From assembly GCA_003952965.2 (NCBI GenBank), contig CM025849.1, positions 16,646,493-16,710,492 on the forward strand: DNA of 64,000 nucleotides. The letters are read 5' to 3'. The translations under genes and the position numbers were made by a program. Each line of letters opens with the position of its first letter. The first letter of the stretch is position 1. The notes under the pieces are model-generated. The model saw nothing but the letters and a program-made list of their open reading frames with translations. It searched no databases and was not told where the DNA came from. Of the stretch, positions 47,290 to 62,739 are shown in pieces. Source of the DNA: Morella rubra (Eukaryota > Streptophyta > Magnoliopsida > Fagales > Myricaceae).

Positions 47290-49940
47290 GCTATGTTTGG
47301 TAACGGGTCTGGTCCTGGCTTCAAGTCCCAAATACTGATTTTGGGTCTAAAATCCTAAATCCATGTTTGGATGGGCCGAGTCTTATTTTTAGTTTTTAAA
47401 CCCAATAACTGAAAAGAAAACTAATGACGCTTTTTACCTCCTCCTCCTTGTCTCTTTCTCCCATTCTCTTCTGTCTCTCCCCTATGCGACTACGACTTAC
47501 AAGCGACCCAGAGCTCGAGGGCCCTTCTCTGAATCACCCAAATTCCTCCTTCTAACCAACGCATTTGCTTCATTGTGGGATTGTGGCTTGTTCTCCATTG
47601 ATTCCAAGGTACACTGACTGTTTTAGGGTTTGTCTTCCTTTCTCTCTGTATTGGTTTGAGGTATTTGGATTATTCCATAATTCCTTTCTCTCTGTGTTGG
47701 TTTGGAGTATATGGATTATCCCATTGATTCTCTATTGGCTTAGGGCTCACTCTTGAGATCAATTGAAGATCACCCAGAAAAGCAACATGAGTTGAAATAT
47801 CTGGGATCGTTGCAATTTTTAACTTGTCAGTTCCAGCTATCAGATAAATGAGTGATTCTTAGCCACAGACTTGGTTTGCTCGGCGTGGATTTTTCTTCTA
47901 ATTTAGATTTTTTGGTTCGTTTCTTGGGGAAGGGCAAAGAGATGTTACAAAATACAAAGTGATCTACAGTTTACATCTTGTGACCGAAAAGGAGTATCTT
48001 CCCTATAGCCTAGAGGTTTTGGAGCAAGGGCTTTTCCAAGAGAGTTGAGGTAACATATGGACTCTACGATTGATACGCATATTGATCTCTCCCTTAGCGA
48101 ATCCGATTTGGGAGCATATTCATGGGTTTCTATCCATTTGTATCAAATTATATTCTCCAAGATTGAATTTCTCCGATACTTCTTTCTGTACAACTAAAAT
48201 GATCACTTTTAGCTTTAAACTTTGACTATGACTATAAAGAGTGATGTGTTAATTAGGCCTTTGGTGGAGGAGATTCACTTGGAGACCAAAAGGTGATATT
48301 GTTTCTTGTGATTTTAACTCATTTTATTGAAGTGAGATCACATGCCTCTAAAAAAAATCTACCTTTTCTTGGGAACTTTAATTTGATTTTCCCTCAACAA
48401 GGGTGATCTAACATTGTGGCAGAAATATTTGTACTTCGCCTCTACTTTCTTCAAAGGCCAGTCCAATCCTCATTTTGGTTGAAGCAACAATCATATAATT
48501 GGATTGCCTTGTCATGATGGAATGTTTGTAAGAAGTTATTTCGAGTGAGATTGGATAACCATGCTCAAATTCTTATGCTGGTCTCTTAGATAGTGACGAC
48601 TCAATGATGTTTGATTATTAGCTCTAGGTCAAAAATTTTTATTTAGGAGAGTTTCCATGTAGTTCAGATACAGTGAGAGGAATAAACTAGCTGAGTCGTG
48701 GTTTGGATGATCATAGGTTGCTCATCCATATTGAGTATTTGCTACTTTATTCTCTTTCTTATTTTAGAGGAGCTTTATAATTATCTCTTGATATGTGTTA
48801 TCCGCTGTGTTCTTATGGTATGCTTGTGTGGTACTCAGATGAGATGGAACCATGAGCAAGTGGTTTAGATACAGGGTCATTGCTTGGTGTTTGCCCATTA
48901 TTTGCATTGCTTGGGATACTTTTCTTATGTACTACGATTGTATCAGTTGGACATGAAAATGATATGCACAACACTAACTTAGTGTCCTGGGCTTGTTGAT
49001 TGTTTTCCTTTGTTGAATGTTTATCATCATTATCAATTATAGTGGCTCCTTTTGGTTGTTCTTTGTTGACCCTAGCTAGATCTCTTGATAGGTTTGTATA
49101 GACTTAGCTTAGTTTAGACTAAGTTGGGGTTGATGCCCTGTTTGTCAAGGTTATGATACCTGTGTAGACTAATAGGTTGGACCTTGAGAGTGGTGTCCTT
49201 TCATTGTTTTTTTGTTTACTCGTGTTGGGAGGTTTTTGTTATTATCTTAATTTTTTCAAAATTTATCTTCCTTTGGAATTCAATAGCTTCTTGGCTACCA
49301 ACTCATTCGGGGTACTACAAATAACAAAAGCTTCCTTAGTTTTGGTTTGTACTTTGATAAGAATATTTATTGTTTAGACAAAAAAATAAACTGAATCGTA
49401 TGGAAAATTAAATAATTATACTCATATGTCCACAAATACAAACCCTTTTTAAAATTCTTGATATCTTACGCAATTGATTTTTTGTGAAAAAAAAATGTTA
49501 ATTGATAGAGGTTGATGTTTATAGTATAAAAGTGATACAGATTTGTGACATAAAATTACCCCCCAGTGTGTTCTGGTGCTACGCCAAACATATCTTCTAG
49601 TATGTATTTTTTTTTTTATTATATGGATAATAATTGATCTCAAATCCTTCTCATTTTCACATCACACGTTAGCCTCTTAACTACATGAGCATGGCATGCC
49701 AATATTTAACTTCTGTTGAATCTAAAAATATGTTCTCCTGTTTTTATTTTGATAAAATTGAAGAGATTTTGTCTTCCCTCGTATTTTTAATATCAAGTCT
49801 ATTCGGTATATCTACTATAGTCAAAGAGTATAGATTTAGTGCATATTTGTTGTATGTATGAGTTGGTCAAAGAGTATAGATCTTAGTATTCTCTTTATAA
49901 GGACCAAGATGCTGACTACTTGTCTTTTGTTGTTTTCCTC
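47290..49940. other. Interior of the apparent inversion, no clear gene
   Basis: It opens with GGCTATGTTTGGTAACGGG, then a TC-rich leader-like stretch (47440-47500) and about 2.4 kb with no supported coding sequence. It ends in TTGTTTTCCTCAG|ATGCC at about 49942, which looks like a splice acceptor. It may therefore be the 5' leader and intron of the PF20167-like relic that starts there. Confidence 0.4.
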
Positions 49941-49942
49941 AG

Positions 49943-50213
49943 ATGCCAAAATGCAAGAGTGCCAATGTTCAACATACCGACTCCAACAAGACGACGCGCA
50001 AACTGCACTCATCAGCTTGGAAACCTGATGGCCCTGTGGAGGATGGAAGTTTTTTTAGTACTCGTGCTCGCGATAAATTCTACATCGATAATGGTGGTCT
50101 CCACGATCGCACCGTCATTGTAGAGCATGAGGTACTTTTCTCGCAATTGGATCACACACATTCCTAGGACGTTTATGGGTCGTTCTTGGGATCCCTTCTT
50201 TTCACATTTGCCG
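49943..50213 (+). pseudogene. PF20167-like fragment, N-terminal side
   Basis: The plus-strand frame starts MPKCKSANVQHTDSNKTTRK and includes SSAWKPDGPVEDGSFFSTRA, DKFYIDNGGLHDRTVIVEHE and VLFSQLD, typical of the N-terminal side of plant 'putative transposon proteins'. The similarity ends at about 50.21 kb, where the oppositely oriented copia relic part B begins. A degraded relic; function unknown. Confidence 0.55.
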
Positions 50214-53200
50214 ATCCCGTCAGGTCTGGTATGTGATAAGCAGATCAGCTTGCCAACTAGTCTCTGATATCTATCTTTTTCAATTGGGCTGCCAACGCCT
50301 TCTATTCTTTTTCCTGCTTCTATAGGTGTGTCACTTGGTTTACATCTAAATATGTCAGTCTCGGTTAAAAGACCAAGGATATACTTTCGTTGAGACACAC
50401 TAATGCCCTTTTTTGATCTAGCAACTTCCATTCCAAGAAGTATCGCATTTGTCCTAGTTTTTTTTATCTCAAATTTAGTGGCTAGAACTTTCTTCAGTCT
50501 CTCTATCTCCACTAGATTATCTCTAGTGAGGATTATGTCATCAACATATACAATTAGAATTTTTTTCCTCACATCTTCAGATTGCCGGAAAAACATAGTG
50601 TGATCTGGTTGCCCCTGCTGATATCCTTGACTCTTTACCACTTTGGAAAATCTATCGAACCATGCTTTTGATGACTGTTTAAGGCCATTTAGAGACTTCT
50701 TGAGTTTACACACTCGTTCTTCTTCACCAGTTTTACAAAAACTTTGTGGTATTGTCATGAAGACTTCTTCTAATTCTCCATTCAGAAATGCATTCTTAAT
50801 GTCAAGTTGTTGGAAGGGCCAATTCAAATTGACTGCCAAGACAAGAGAACCCGAATTGTATTAACTTTGCCACAGGTGAAATGTCTCTGTAGTCAGTTAT
50901 ACCCTTTAGCAACAAGGTGGGCTTTGTACCTTTCTATAGTCCCATCAACTTTATATTTCAAAGTAAATACCCATTTGCAGCCAACGGGTCTCTTTCCTCT
51001 CGGTAAATCCATTAATTCCCAAATTCCATTTTTTTCCAAAGCCCTCATTTCTTCCATTATTGCCTCTCTTCATTTGGGAATTTTCAAGGCCTCCTAAATG
51101 TCTTTTGGAATTTCTGCACTATCAAGGTTAAAGGTAAAAGTACAAAACTCTGTAGACAGAGCGTTATAAGACATAAATTTCGAGAGAGGATGGAGAGTAC
51201 ATGACCGAGGTTGTTTTCTAAGAGCAATGAGTAAGTCAATATCAAAGGACTCAGGCTTACCAGATTTGGAAGGAGACTTATGGATACTTAGAACTATTAC
51301 CGGTTCCAACTCTCTTGGTTCTTTAGGTATGAGATTCTCTATGTTCTTTGGTTTTGGCTTTCTTGAATAAACAAGTATATCTTTATCATTTTGTTTTTCT
51401 ACATCTCCCTCTGAGTTCAAGTGTCCTTCTGTAATTGGCATATTAGAATAAGAAGGTGTGACAGATTTGGTGTTTATGATAGGGTCAGCGTTTGGGACAA
51501 GCTTAGGAGGAGAGAGATCGAAGTCCAAAAACCAAGCTTTTTCACTCAAATGGTCCCCCTAAAGAGAAAGCTTTTGAAAGTAAGAAGTGTTTTCAAAGAA
51601 TGTAATGTCAAGGCTGACAAAGACCTTTTTTTTGTGGAGGGATCATTGCACTTGTTTTGAGTAGGAGAATATCCTATGAAAACACACTTAATAGCTCAAG
51701 GATCTAATTTGCTTCGATGATGGGAATGAACATAGACAAAGGCGGTACAGCCAAACACTCTGAAAGGTAGACTAGAGCTAAGGCGAGAGATAGGGAAATA
51801 TTACTGAAATTTTTGGAGAGGTGTTTCAAAAGAAAGAACACGGTTAGACATTCTATTGATGAGATAGGTAGAGGTTAAAAAGGCATCACCCTAGAACATT
51901 TTTGGCATATTCGTAGTAAACAACAAGGCACGAGTAATTTCGAGAAGGTGTCTATTTTTGCGTTCGGCAACCCCCTTTTGTTAGGGGGTGTCGACGCATG
52001 AACTCTGATGAATTATGCCATGCCTGAGAAGATAATCTCCCAAGATAGAATTGAAATATTTTGTACCATTATCAGTGCCCAGAATTTGAATGGGAGTATG
52101 GATTTATATTTGAATGATGGAATGAAAATTGATAAACACATAATGAACATCAGTGTTTTCTTTCAACAGATAAACCCAAGAAATGCGAGTATGATCATCA
52201 ATAAAGGTAACAAACCATTTTGTGCGAGTACGAGTAAGAATACAAGAAAGACCCCATAAATCACTGTGAATCATGGTGAACGGTTGAGATGGTTTGTATT
52301 GGGATTTTGGGAATGAAGTACCCTGATGTTTCACAAGTTCACACATTTCACACTGAAAATCAAACGAGCTTTTATTAGGAAAAAAATAGAAGGAAACAAC
52401 AGTCTCAAATATTGAAAATTGAGATGACCCATTCTAAAATGCCATAACAAAATTTCACTATCCTTAGAGACAGAGGCAGAATCACAAATGGCAATTTGAC
52501 TTTGTTCACTCACATTAGTCTCCTCAAAGTAGTAGAGTCCCTCATACTCCTTAGCACTGCAAATTGTCTTCCCGTTAATAGGTCCTGATAAACATAATGA
52601 GAGAGAAGAAATTTAGTAGAGCAATTGGACATTTTCGTTAACTGACTAATGGACAATAGATTGCAAGATAGGTTGGGAACATGAAGGATAGAGTCCAGTT
52701 TGATAGAGTTAGAGAGGTGAATACTCCCTTTTCCTGCAACAGACAAAAGAGAGTCATCTGCAATTTTAACTTTGAGATTTCTAGCACAAGGTGAGTAAGA
52801 GGAAAAAAGGTGATAAGAATCAGTCATATGATCAAAAGCGCCTGAGTCAATGATCCAAGGATTTTTGGATCAAGAGGTGCTTAGAGCACAAAGAAAAATA
52901 CATTTGTGGGCTAAGGAGGCGGAAGCAATATTTTGGGAAGACTAACCAAAAGTGTGGAAGCTAGAAAACAATTTTTGTAATTATTCCAGCTGTTCAGAAG
53001 TAAAACCGCTAGTGGAGACGCCAGGTGTGGCTTGGGATTGCACTGGTGGGTGCACGAGAATGGTTTGATAGTTCTGAGTGCGATTGCCTTGTCTTGGTTT
53101 CCAGTCGGCATGTTTCCCATGAAGTTCCTAGCAGCTGTCTTTGGTGTGGCCAGTTTTGCGACAATGGTCGCACCAGCTCTTGCCTCTATTTGGTTTTGGG

Positions 53201-54197
53201 TTAGACCCAGGCCGTGGGCCATTAGAAACGAAGGAAGACAATTAAGAGCCATTAGGACCAAGAGAGGGATTTTCCAGTAGCATAACTCTTCTTCGGTTCC
53301 TCACGCCAGACTTCAGCAAATACTTCGCGAGTGGAGGGCAAAGTACATTCACCGAGAATGCGGCCTCTAACATCATCCAGTTTGTGATTGAGACCAATAA
53401 GAAATTTGAAAATCCGCCTGGTTTCAAGCTTCTTTCTGTACCAAGCACTATCACCGAAACACTCCCACTCGTAGTCATAGCTCAGATCGAGCTTTTACCA
53501 GAGAGCCTGCATCTCCATGTAAAAATTGTAACATCCTTCTCTCCTTGTTTCATCTGCCATAATAGGGTCATAATGTCAAAAATCTGAGAGGAGTTCTCCA
53601 CATCCAATTATGTCTCTCGAACGTCATCCCAGATGTCCTTCACCGTCGATAAGAATAGGTAAGTTTGGCTGATGGAGGATTTCATGGAGTTCACTAGCCA
53701 TGCAATGACTATCAAATTTTCTGACCGCCACTTCAGTAGGGTGACAGTATCAGTCGAAGGTGGTTGTTTCGTCTCGCCGGTGAGATACCCCAGTTTCCCT
53801 TTGCCATCGATGACAAGCTTGATCGATTAGGCGCATTCACAAAATTTTTTTCCATTGAGCTTTTCCACCGTGAGCTGGAAGGACGAGTTGTCAAGGCCAT
53901 TGGAGCCCATGGTGGACAGTGGTGGCGTTTCCCGAGTGGAGTTTGTATAGTTTACCAGTTCTTCGCTATCGATGATGGCTGCGAACATTGATAGCTAGGG
54001 TTTCTGCCTTTGATAGCATGAAAACAGAATAATCTTTTATGTATATTCCTTAAATACTTACAATCGTATAGGTATATGTCTCTATTTATAATATCATAGA
54101 GATATACAAATAAGGAAATAATTCCCGAAATCAACCTAAATAAGGTACACCAAATATCTCATCATCTAATCACCCCAAAATACTCGGGATTTCTACA
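50213..54197 (-). mobile_element. Ty1/copia relic, part B (5' LTR, gag, integrase, reverse transcriptase)
   Basis: A fossil read right to left. A 179-base LTR (54197-54019; starts TGTAGAAATCCCGAG, with a TATAAATAGAG box) is followed by a primer site TGCTATCAAAGGC resembling initiator-Met tRNA sites. Then come gag (about 53990-52900), a pre-integrase region (LLWHFRMGHLNFQYLRLLFP, about 52400), integrase core (PFTMIHSDLWG, FIDDHTRISWVYLLKE, about 52340-52110) and reverse transcriptase (QLDIKNAFLNGELEEVFMTI, ILIVYVDDIILT, about 50840-50220). It carries several breaks. The RNase H region and 3' LTR of the same family lie in opposite orientation at 45.62-46.43 kb. The LTR flanks CCACA (here) and CCACG (there) are near-identical, as expected of one insertion's target duplication. 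Confidence 0.88.
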
Positions 54198-54199
54198 TG

Positions 54200-55690
54200 T
54201 GGTGTGTTGATAATCTTGTTGAAAGAAGATTGAAGGTAAAAGGTAGTTCTGAGTGAGATTATATTACTATATCTAATTGTGTTTCATAAAGATAGAGATT
54301 ATCTTGTATTTTGGTTACTGTCAAATCTGTTTTTAAGTCGTTCGTAGTTTAACGTGGTTTACTGGAACTTTATATAGATTTGACAAAATATTTCATTAGC
54401 GTGTGTTTTGTTGTTTACATTGCATATTTTGCATCAAAGAACATCTGAGATCACCCAAGAACATCTGAGATCACCTGAGTACATATGATAATATTGAGAT
54501 ATATTGTATATTGATTTTATACATAGACATATAGATCAGATCGCTTAATAGGGTTGAATATTGCAATTGCATCTCACTGTTCATTGTTTGAGTTGTGCAG
54601 ATATTTTATAAACCTATTCACCCCCCCCCCCCCTTTCCAGGTTCATTAGATTCATTAGAGTCAATAACGGGTCTAAAAGAGTTTGTTCACAATCAAACCA
54701 TTTAACCATGCATTTTTCCTTCTAAAAACCTCATTCAAACAAGTCATTAATAGGGCAACTCGTGAGTCATAAAAATCTCACCCAAACCATATCTCTAAAT
54801 GGTCCATCATCCAAACCAAATTCACATCTCTTTGATTATTACCATCACATATCAATTAAATGTATGAACTCGTGGAGTACACATATTTAGGAGCAAAGCA
54901 GCAAATAACTTTTGTCACTCTAATCGGATTCAAAAGGTAGGAACTATCAAAAGATATGATGCAACACATTTACGCATCAATCTAGTGCTACCCTGTGGGA
55001 TTTTAAGCCTAAAAGAAGAAATCTTTAACACATGTACGTTTCATCTCTCAAGTCTAACATGTCATCCATTTCTATCTAACAAGTTCTCTACAAAAACTTA
55101 AGCTCATTACACCATCAAAAGTACTTAGATAACCAAAGTTTTCAAAGTCATAATCCAACACCTTATTTTTGCTTCTATCGGCACATGCATGTGAAGAGAA
55201 TGAAACAAGTTTTCATCTAGCACACATAATCAGTACATAATAATGACATGCAATAATATTTTCATTCAAGAACAACATCACAAAAACTCAATCTCTACAC
55301 ATGCATGTCATTAGATCTCAACCAACACAAATATTCACCTACGGATTAACCCTTACCTTGCAAAAGTGTTCTTGTTGCACTCGGTTAAAGAATGTTAGTA
55401 TTTGATCTCTCAAGAGAAATGAAGAATAGTTTTTTTTATGAGGGAGAAACTCAAAACCTACTTACCGGACCTAGCTTCAAGCCTTCTCCCTTTTCTTTTT
55501 CTTCTTCCTCCCTTGCCAAGTTCTCTCTCTTCCCTTCTCTTTTTTTTCTCTCTCATCTTTTTCTTTTTTTTTGAATTGTCCGCTTCATAATTTTGTCAAA
55601 CATATCTCATGCCCTTTTTTTTTTCTCTCTCCTTCACCCACCTCTTTTTTTTTTCTCATTGCAAACGCCAAGAAATCTGTGGGGACAATA
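54200..55690. other. Spacer right of the copia relic
   Basis: No supported gene. It includes a 13-base poly-C run (54621-54633) and pyrimidine-rich DNA at about 55480-55660. Confidence 0.5.
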
Positions 55691-55734
55691 GAACTTGCAA
55701 GACAACTTGGAGAGATTGTCTGAACCACATGCGG

Positions 55735-56212
55735 AGGGAAGGGGGGGCGAACAAGGGCCACCTCTCCGGTTGGCTCCCCCCAAAATTTTTTTTTACACCT
55801 AATTATTTTATTTTATTTTTTGCCTGCCCCCCTTGGCCCACTAAAAATGCCTGTAAAAATGTTGAAAATGTTTCATTTATGTATTCATTTGTGAAAATGC
55901 TGAAAATGTTTCATTTATGAATGATTGTATTGTGGTATATATCGAGAGGGAAATTTTTGAAACTATTGAGAACAAGCTATTTTGCAACGTTTTCAGAAGA
56001 TACAGTCTCGTAGGACCCAATTGCCACCCCTCAGTATCAGCAAATAGTATAGTACGTGTATTTCAATATTTTTAGTGTTTTTAGTCCTTAATTTTTTATA
56101 TTTTAACTCTTGGGATATTTTTTTTTTTGCATTACATAGTAAAAAAAAAATTTTGTAGTTTTTTTTAGGAGTTTGCCCCCCTTCAATTGTATTCCTGGCT
56201 CCGCCATTGGTC
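55735..56212 (+). mobile_element. hAT terminal fragment (C-terminus of transposase plus right end)
   Basis: The plus strand at 55915-56040 encodes MNDCIVVYIEREIFETIENK and FRRYSLVGPNC, the end of the hAT dimerisation domain. The non-coding tail then ends GTATTCCTGGCTCCGCCATTGG; read in reverse this starts CCAATGGCGGAGCCAGG, close to the usual CAGTGGCGGAGCC terminus of plant hAT elements. The segment 55935-56150 matches, inverted, the 5905-6110 part of the hAT relic at the left of the window. Most of the transposase is missing; the left boundary is uncertain. Confidence 0.65.
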
Positions 56213-57492
56213 TAAACACTTATTGAAAGACACAAGATGCAAGATGCGGAAGCTTAGGGCCGCTAAACCCCAAATATAGTTGCAAGAAACCTGGCTCTAG
56301 TACCATGAAAGAAAAGATACCTTAGTACATAATTGAAGGATAATATGGAGCAGAAAGGAGAAAGAGTAAGGAAAAACAAAGATTTAAGTGGTTCAATTTA
56401 GAAGACCTATATCTTAAAAGCACGCTATAATTGTATTTTGTATTATAATTCCATACAAAGTACAAATTAAAAGTCTCTATTATAGAGAAAATACAAAGTA
56501 TGATAGGAAGGATATTCCTACATTTAGACTTGAAGCTCTAAGATCTTGACAATATTTCACATTAAAATTGAGTCTCTGATATTATAATAATATCATATCA
56601 AATATTATAAATTGATTATGATATTATCTATAACATTTTGGAGGTTAAATGACCCATTAAAACAGGGAGAAATAAGGAACCTCATCAAGGATAAGTCCTT
56701 GGATATTTTGTGTATTATTAAGACTAGAGTAATGCAGCAAAAAACCAGCGTAGTATTGCGAAAGGATGAGAATTTTGTGACAATTACACACTCTCCAAGG
56801 GGAAAAATTTGACTTGGCTGGAATGCTTTACTTTTGAAGCTCCCAATCATCAGTTGTACCGATCAAGCCATCCATTGATTGGTTGGTGACTGCAATGGAC
56901 TAGTGGTGCATGCTGCTATCCTTTGTGTACGGTGACAATAACCATGAGGACAGGCGAAGACTGTGAAGTAATCTATTGGCCGTTGGACAGAGTATCTCCA
57001 TGCCCTGGGCTATCGCTAGTGCTTTCAATGCCATTAAATATCTGGAAGCTTATGGTGGTGCTTCCTGCTGGCCTCCTTGGAAAACCGAATTCAGCTTGTT
57101 CTTAAACCAGACCGAGCTCACTGATTTGAGATTCACCGGTCCCAAGTTCACTTGGTCGAATTGTCGAGATGAATTAATTTTGAGAAAGCTAGACCGAGTC
57201 CGAGTCCGAGTCCTTGTTAATGAAATTTAAGAGGAGACTTTTGGTGCTTCTCAGGCTTTCTTTCACCCCTGCGGCATCTCTAACCACTCTTATGTTTCTG
57301 TTCAAATCCTCACCTCTCAAAAAATCAAAAAGTTATTCTGCTTTTTTTTTTTTTTTTTTTAATTTTTGGATTGAACATCCTGAATTTCTTAGAATCGTCG
57401 AGGACTGCTGGAAAAAACCTATTGTGGGCAACCCTATGTTCCAGTTGGTAAAGAAAGTCGAGTTACTTAAAAGGCAACCTCAAGGTTTTTAA

Positions 57493-58181
57493 GAGCATTC
57501 CTAGCAGGTTCTCTATTCTAACATTTTGGTTAGAATAGAGAACCAATTTAACAAAAAGTCAAAAAACACCCTTTAACAGCTTATCCATTTTAACAATTTT
57601 TAACAAAAGATTTTAACATGTGAACAGTGGTTCTCTATTTTTAGATAACCACTGTTCACTTCTTCATATTAATATTAATATTTTCTTATTTTTTCTTTTT
57701 CTTTTTCTTTTCTTCTTTCTCTCTCTCTTTCTTTTTCTTTTTCTTTCTCTTCTTTCTCCCCTCTTCTTCTTTCTTTTTCTTTTCTTCTTCAACGTGAGTT
57801 CCTCCCGGCAATCACGCTCTCCCTCTCTTTCTTTTTCTTTTCTTCCTCCCAGCTCTCACGCTCTCTCTCTGGTCTCCATCTCAGGTTCTTAAAAATGTCA
57901 GGCGTTAGGAAAAGACAAAAATTAAAAAATCCGCCCTTTTTAGGATAAGACAAATATTCAAAAATATAACCATTACAATAAAACGAATATTAAAAAATAT
58001 AAATGTTAGAGAAAGAATAAAAAAAATTTTGAATAATAATATTTAAATAAAATAGTAAAAGTAGATGGTTAAAATAAAGAAACTGTTGTGGGTATTTTTT
58101 AAAAGTTGATAGTTAAAATAGAAAAGTGTACTTTTTGGTTAAAATAGAGAGTCAAATTTAAATAAGTTGCTATGAATGTTC
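57493..58181. mobile_element. Tourist-like (PIF/Harbinger) MITE inside the LINE
   Basis: Terminal inverted repeats GAGCATTCCTAGCA (left) and GAACATTCATAGCA (right, reversed) bound 689 bases, flanked by TAA on both sides (57490-57492 and 58182-58184). A 3-base TAA duplication is the signature of PIF/Harbinger-type MITEs. Inside, TTCTCTATTCTAAC...TTAGAATAGAGAACC and GTGAACAGTGG...CCACTGTTCAC form smaller hairpins, and there is a long TTTC/CTTT low-complexity tract (57680-57860). LINE similarity resumes directly after it. Confidence 0.8.
57680..57862. repeat. Pyrimidine-rich low-complexity tract
   Basis: CTTTTT/CTCTTT runs inside the Tourist-like MITE. The Leu/Phe-rich frame across it is an artefact of composition. 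Confidence 0.8.
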
Positions 58182-58719
58182 TAATAATCAGCAGTACTTC
58201 TCTAATTTCTCTGAGAGAGTGGAAAAAGCGAAATCCGAGATGGAAGCCTTGCAATCTCTTCGATGATGAGATTATCCGCAAGGAAAAATTGGTTATCCAT
58301 GACTATGTTAGTCTTCGAAGGGATGAGGAGAGTTTCTCCAAGCAGAGGGCCCGGATAAACTGGATTAATCTTGAGGATATGAATTCCAAATTTTTCTTCA
58401 AAGCTATGAAAGCTTTCCGTTCGCACTCCAAAATTGCTACGCTTGCGAAGGATGATGGCTCCCTTGTTACTTAGCAAGATGAGATTGAACACAAGGCGAT
58501 TAATTATTTCAAAAATCTTTGGGGTCCGGATCCCTCTCTGAACTCATTGGTCGAACACTGATTGAAGAAGCTGTGCAATATAGATTGAAGCCAGAGCAAG
58601 TTGATACTCTGAGGAGCGGAATTACTAGAGACGAGATTAAAGATTCTATGATTTAATTCTCGTTTTTTCAAATCTGTGTGGCATATTGTTGGTGATCTGA
58701 GAATTTTCTTTGTTGAAAA

Positions 58720-59098
58720 GTTTCAACATGTAGAGTAAATACATAATATACCAACTCCTCTCCCGACACAATATTGCGGCACAACATACAGAAATTTGAC
58801 TTCAGCATTCAATTGACATTTGCTGGGCTTGTAGGACAAAATAAAAGGCACATCTCCATTACTCTATTCTTACATATAGCTCCTTGGTCGTAACGTTTTA
58901 GCGGAGCAGCATCCACCAAAACTAACCCAGCAAAATTTCAACCGGAAGCAGCCAACCAATAAACATTAAAATTGGTGATTGCCAAAAGAAAAGAAAAACA
59001 AGAGTAATATGACGACAGACAATGGCAAGAACATTACGATTTTCTTCCCTTCTTCACTTTGTCTGACAAGCCAATACAACTAAGGTTTCTAAAGCATA
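58720..59098 (-). other. Likely 3' UTR of the XLG gene
   Basis: DNA directly downstream of the XLG stop, with no repeat recognised until the LINE remnant ends at about 58715. No exact AATAAA was fixed on the minus strand. Confidence 0.4.
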
Positions 59099-62730
<3,632 letters not shown>

Positions 62731-62739
62731 CTGCCCAAT

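Larger units (their letters stand above)
56612..58715 (+). mobile_element. Truncated L1-type LINE interrupted by a MITE
   Basis: It begins with an endonuclease N-terminus (RLNDPLKQGEIRNLIKDKSL, DILCIIKTRV). It continues through the endonuclease end (ELTDLRFTGPKFTWSNCRDE, ILRKLDRV; about 57110-57210) and the linker before the polymerase (WIEHPEFLRIVEDCWKKP; after the MITE, WINLEDMNSKFFFKAMKAFR and SHSKIATLAKDDGSLV, to about 58475). Sequence resembling the start of the reverse transcriptase (TRDEIKDSMI, WHIVGD) fades out near 58.7 kb, so the polymerase, RNase H and tail are absent. Frame changes occur at several places. The sequence is a different L1 lineage from the minus-strand LINE at 37-42 kb. 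Confidence 0.8.

Noticed and set aside
57620-57892. 90-residue Phe/Leu-rich frame that looks like a membrane protein
   Set aside because: It is a translation of a CTTTTT low-complexity tract inside a MITE.
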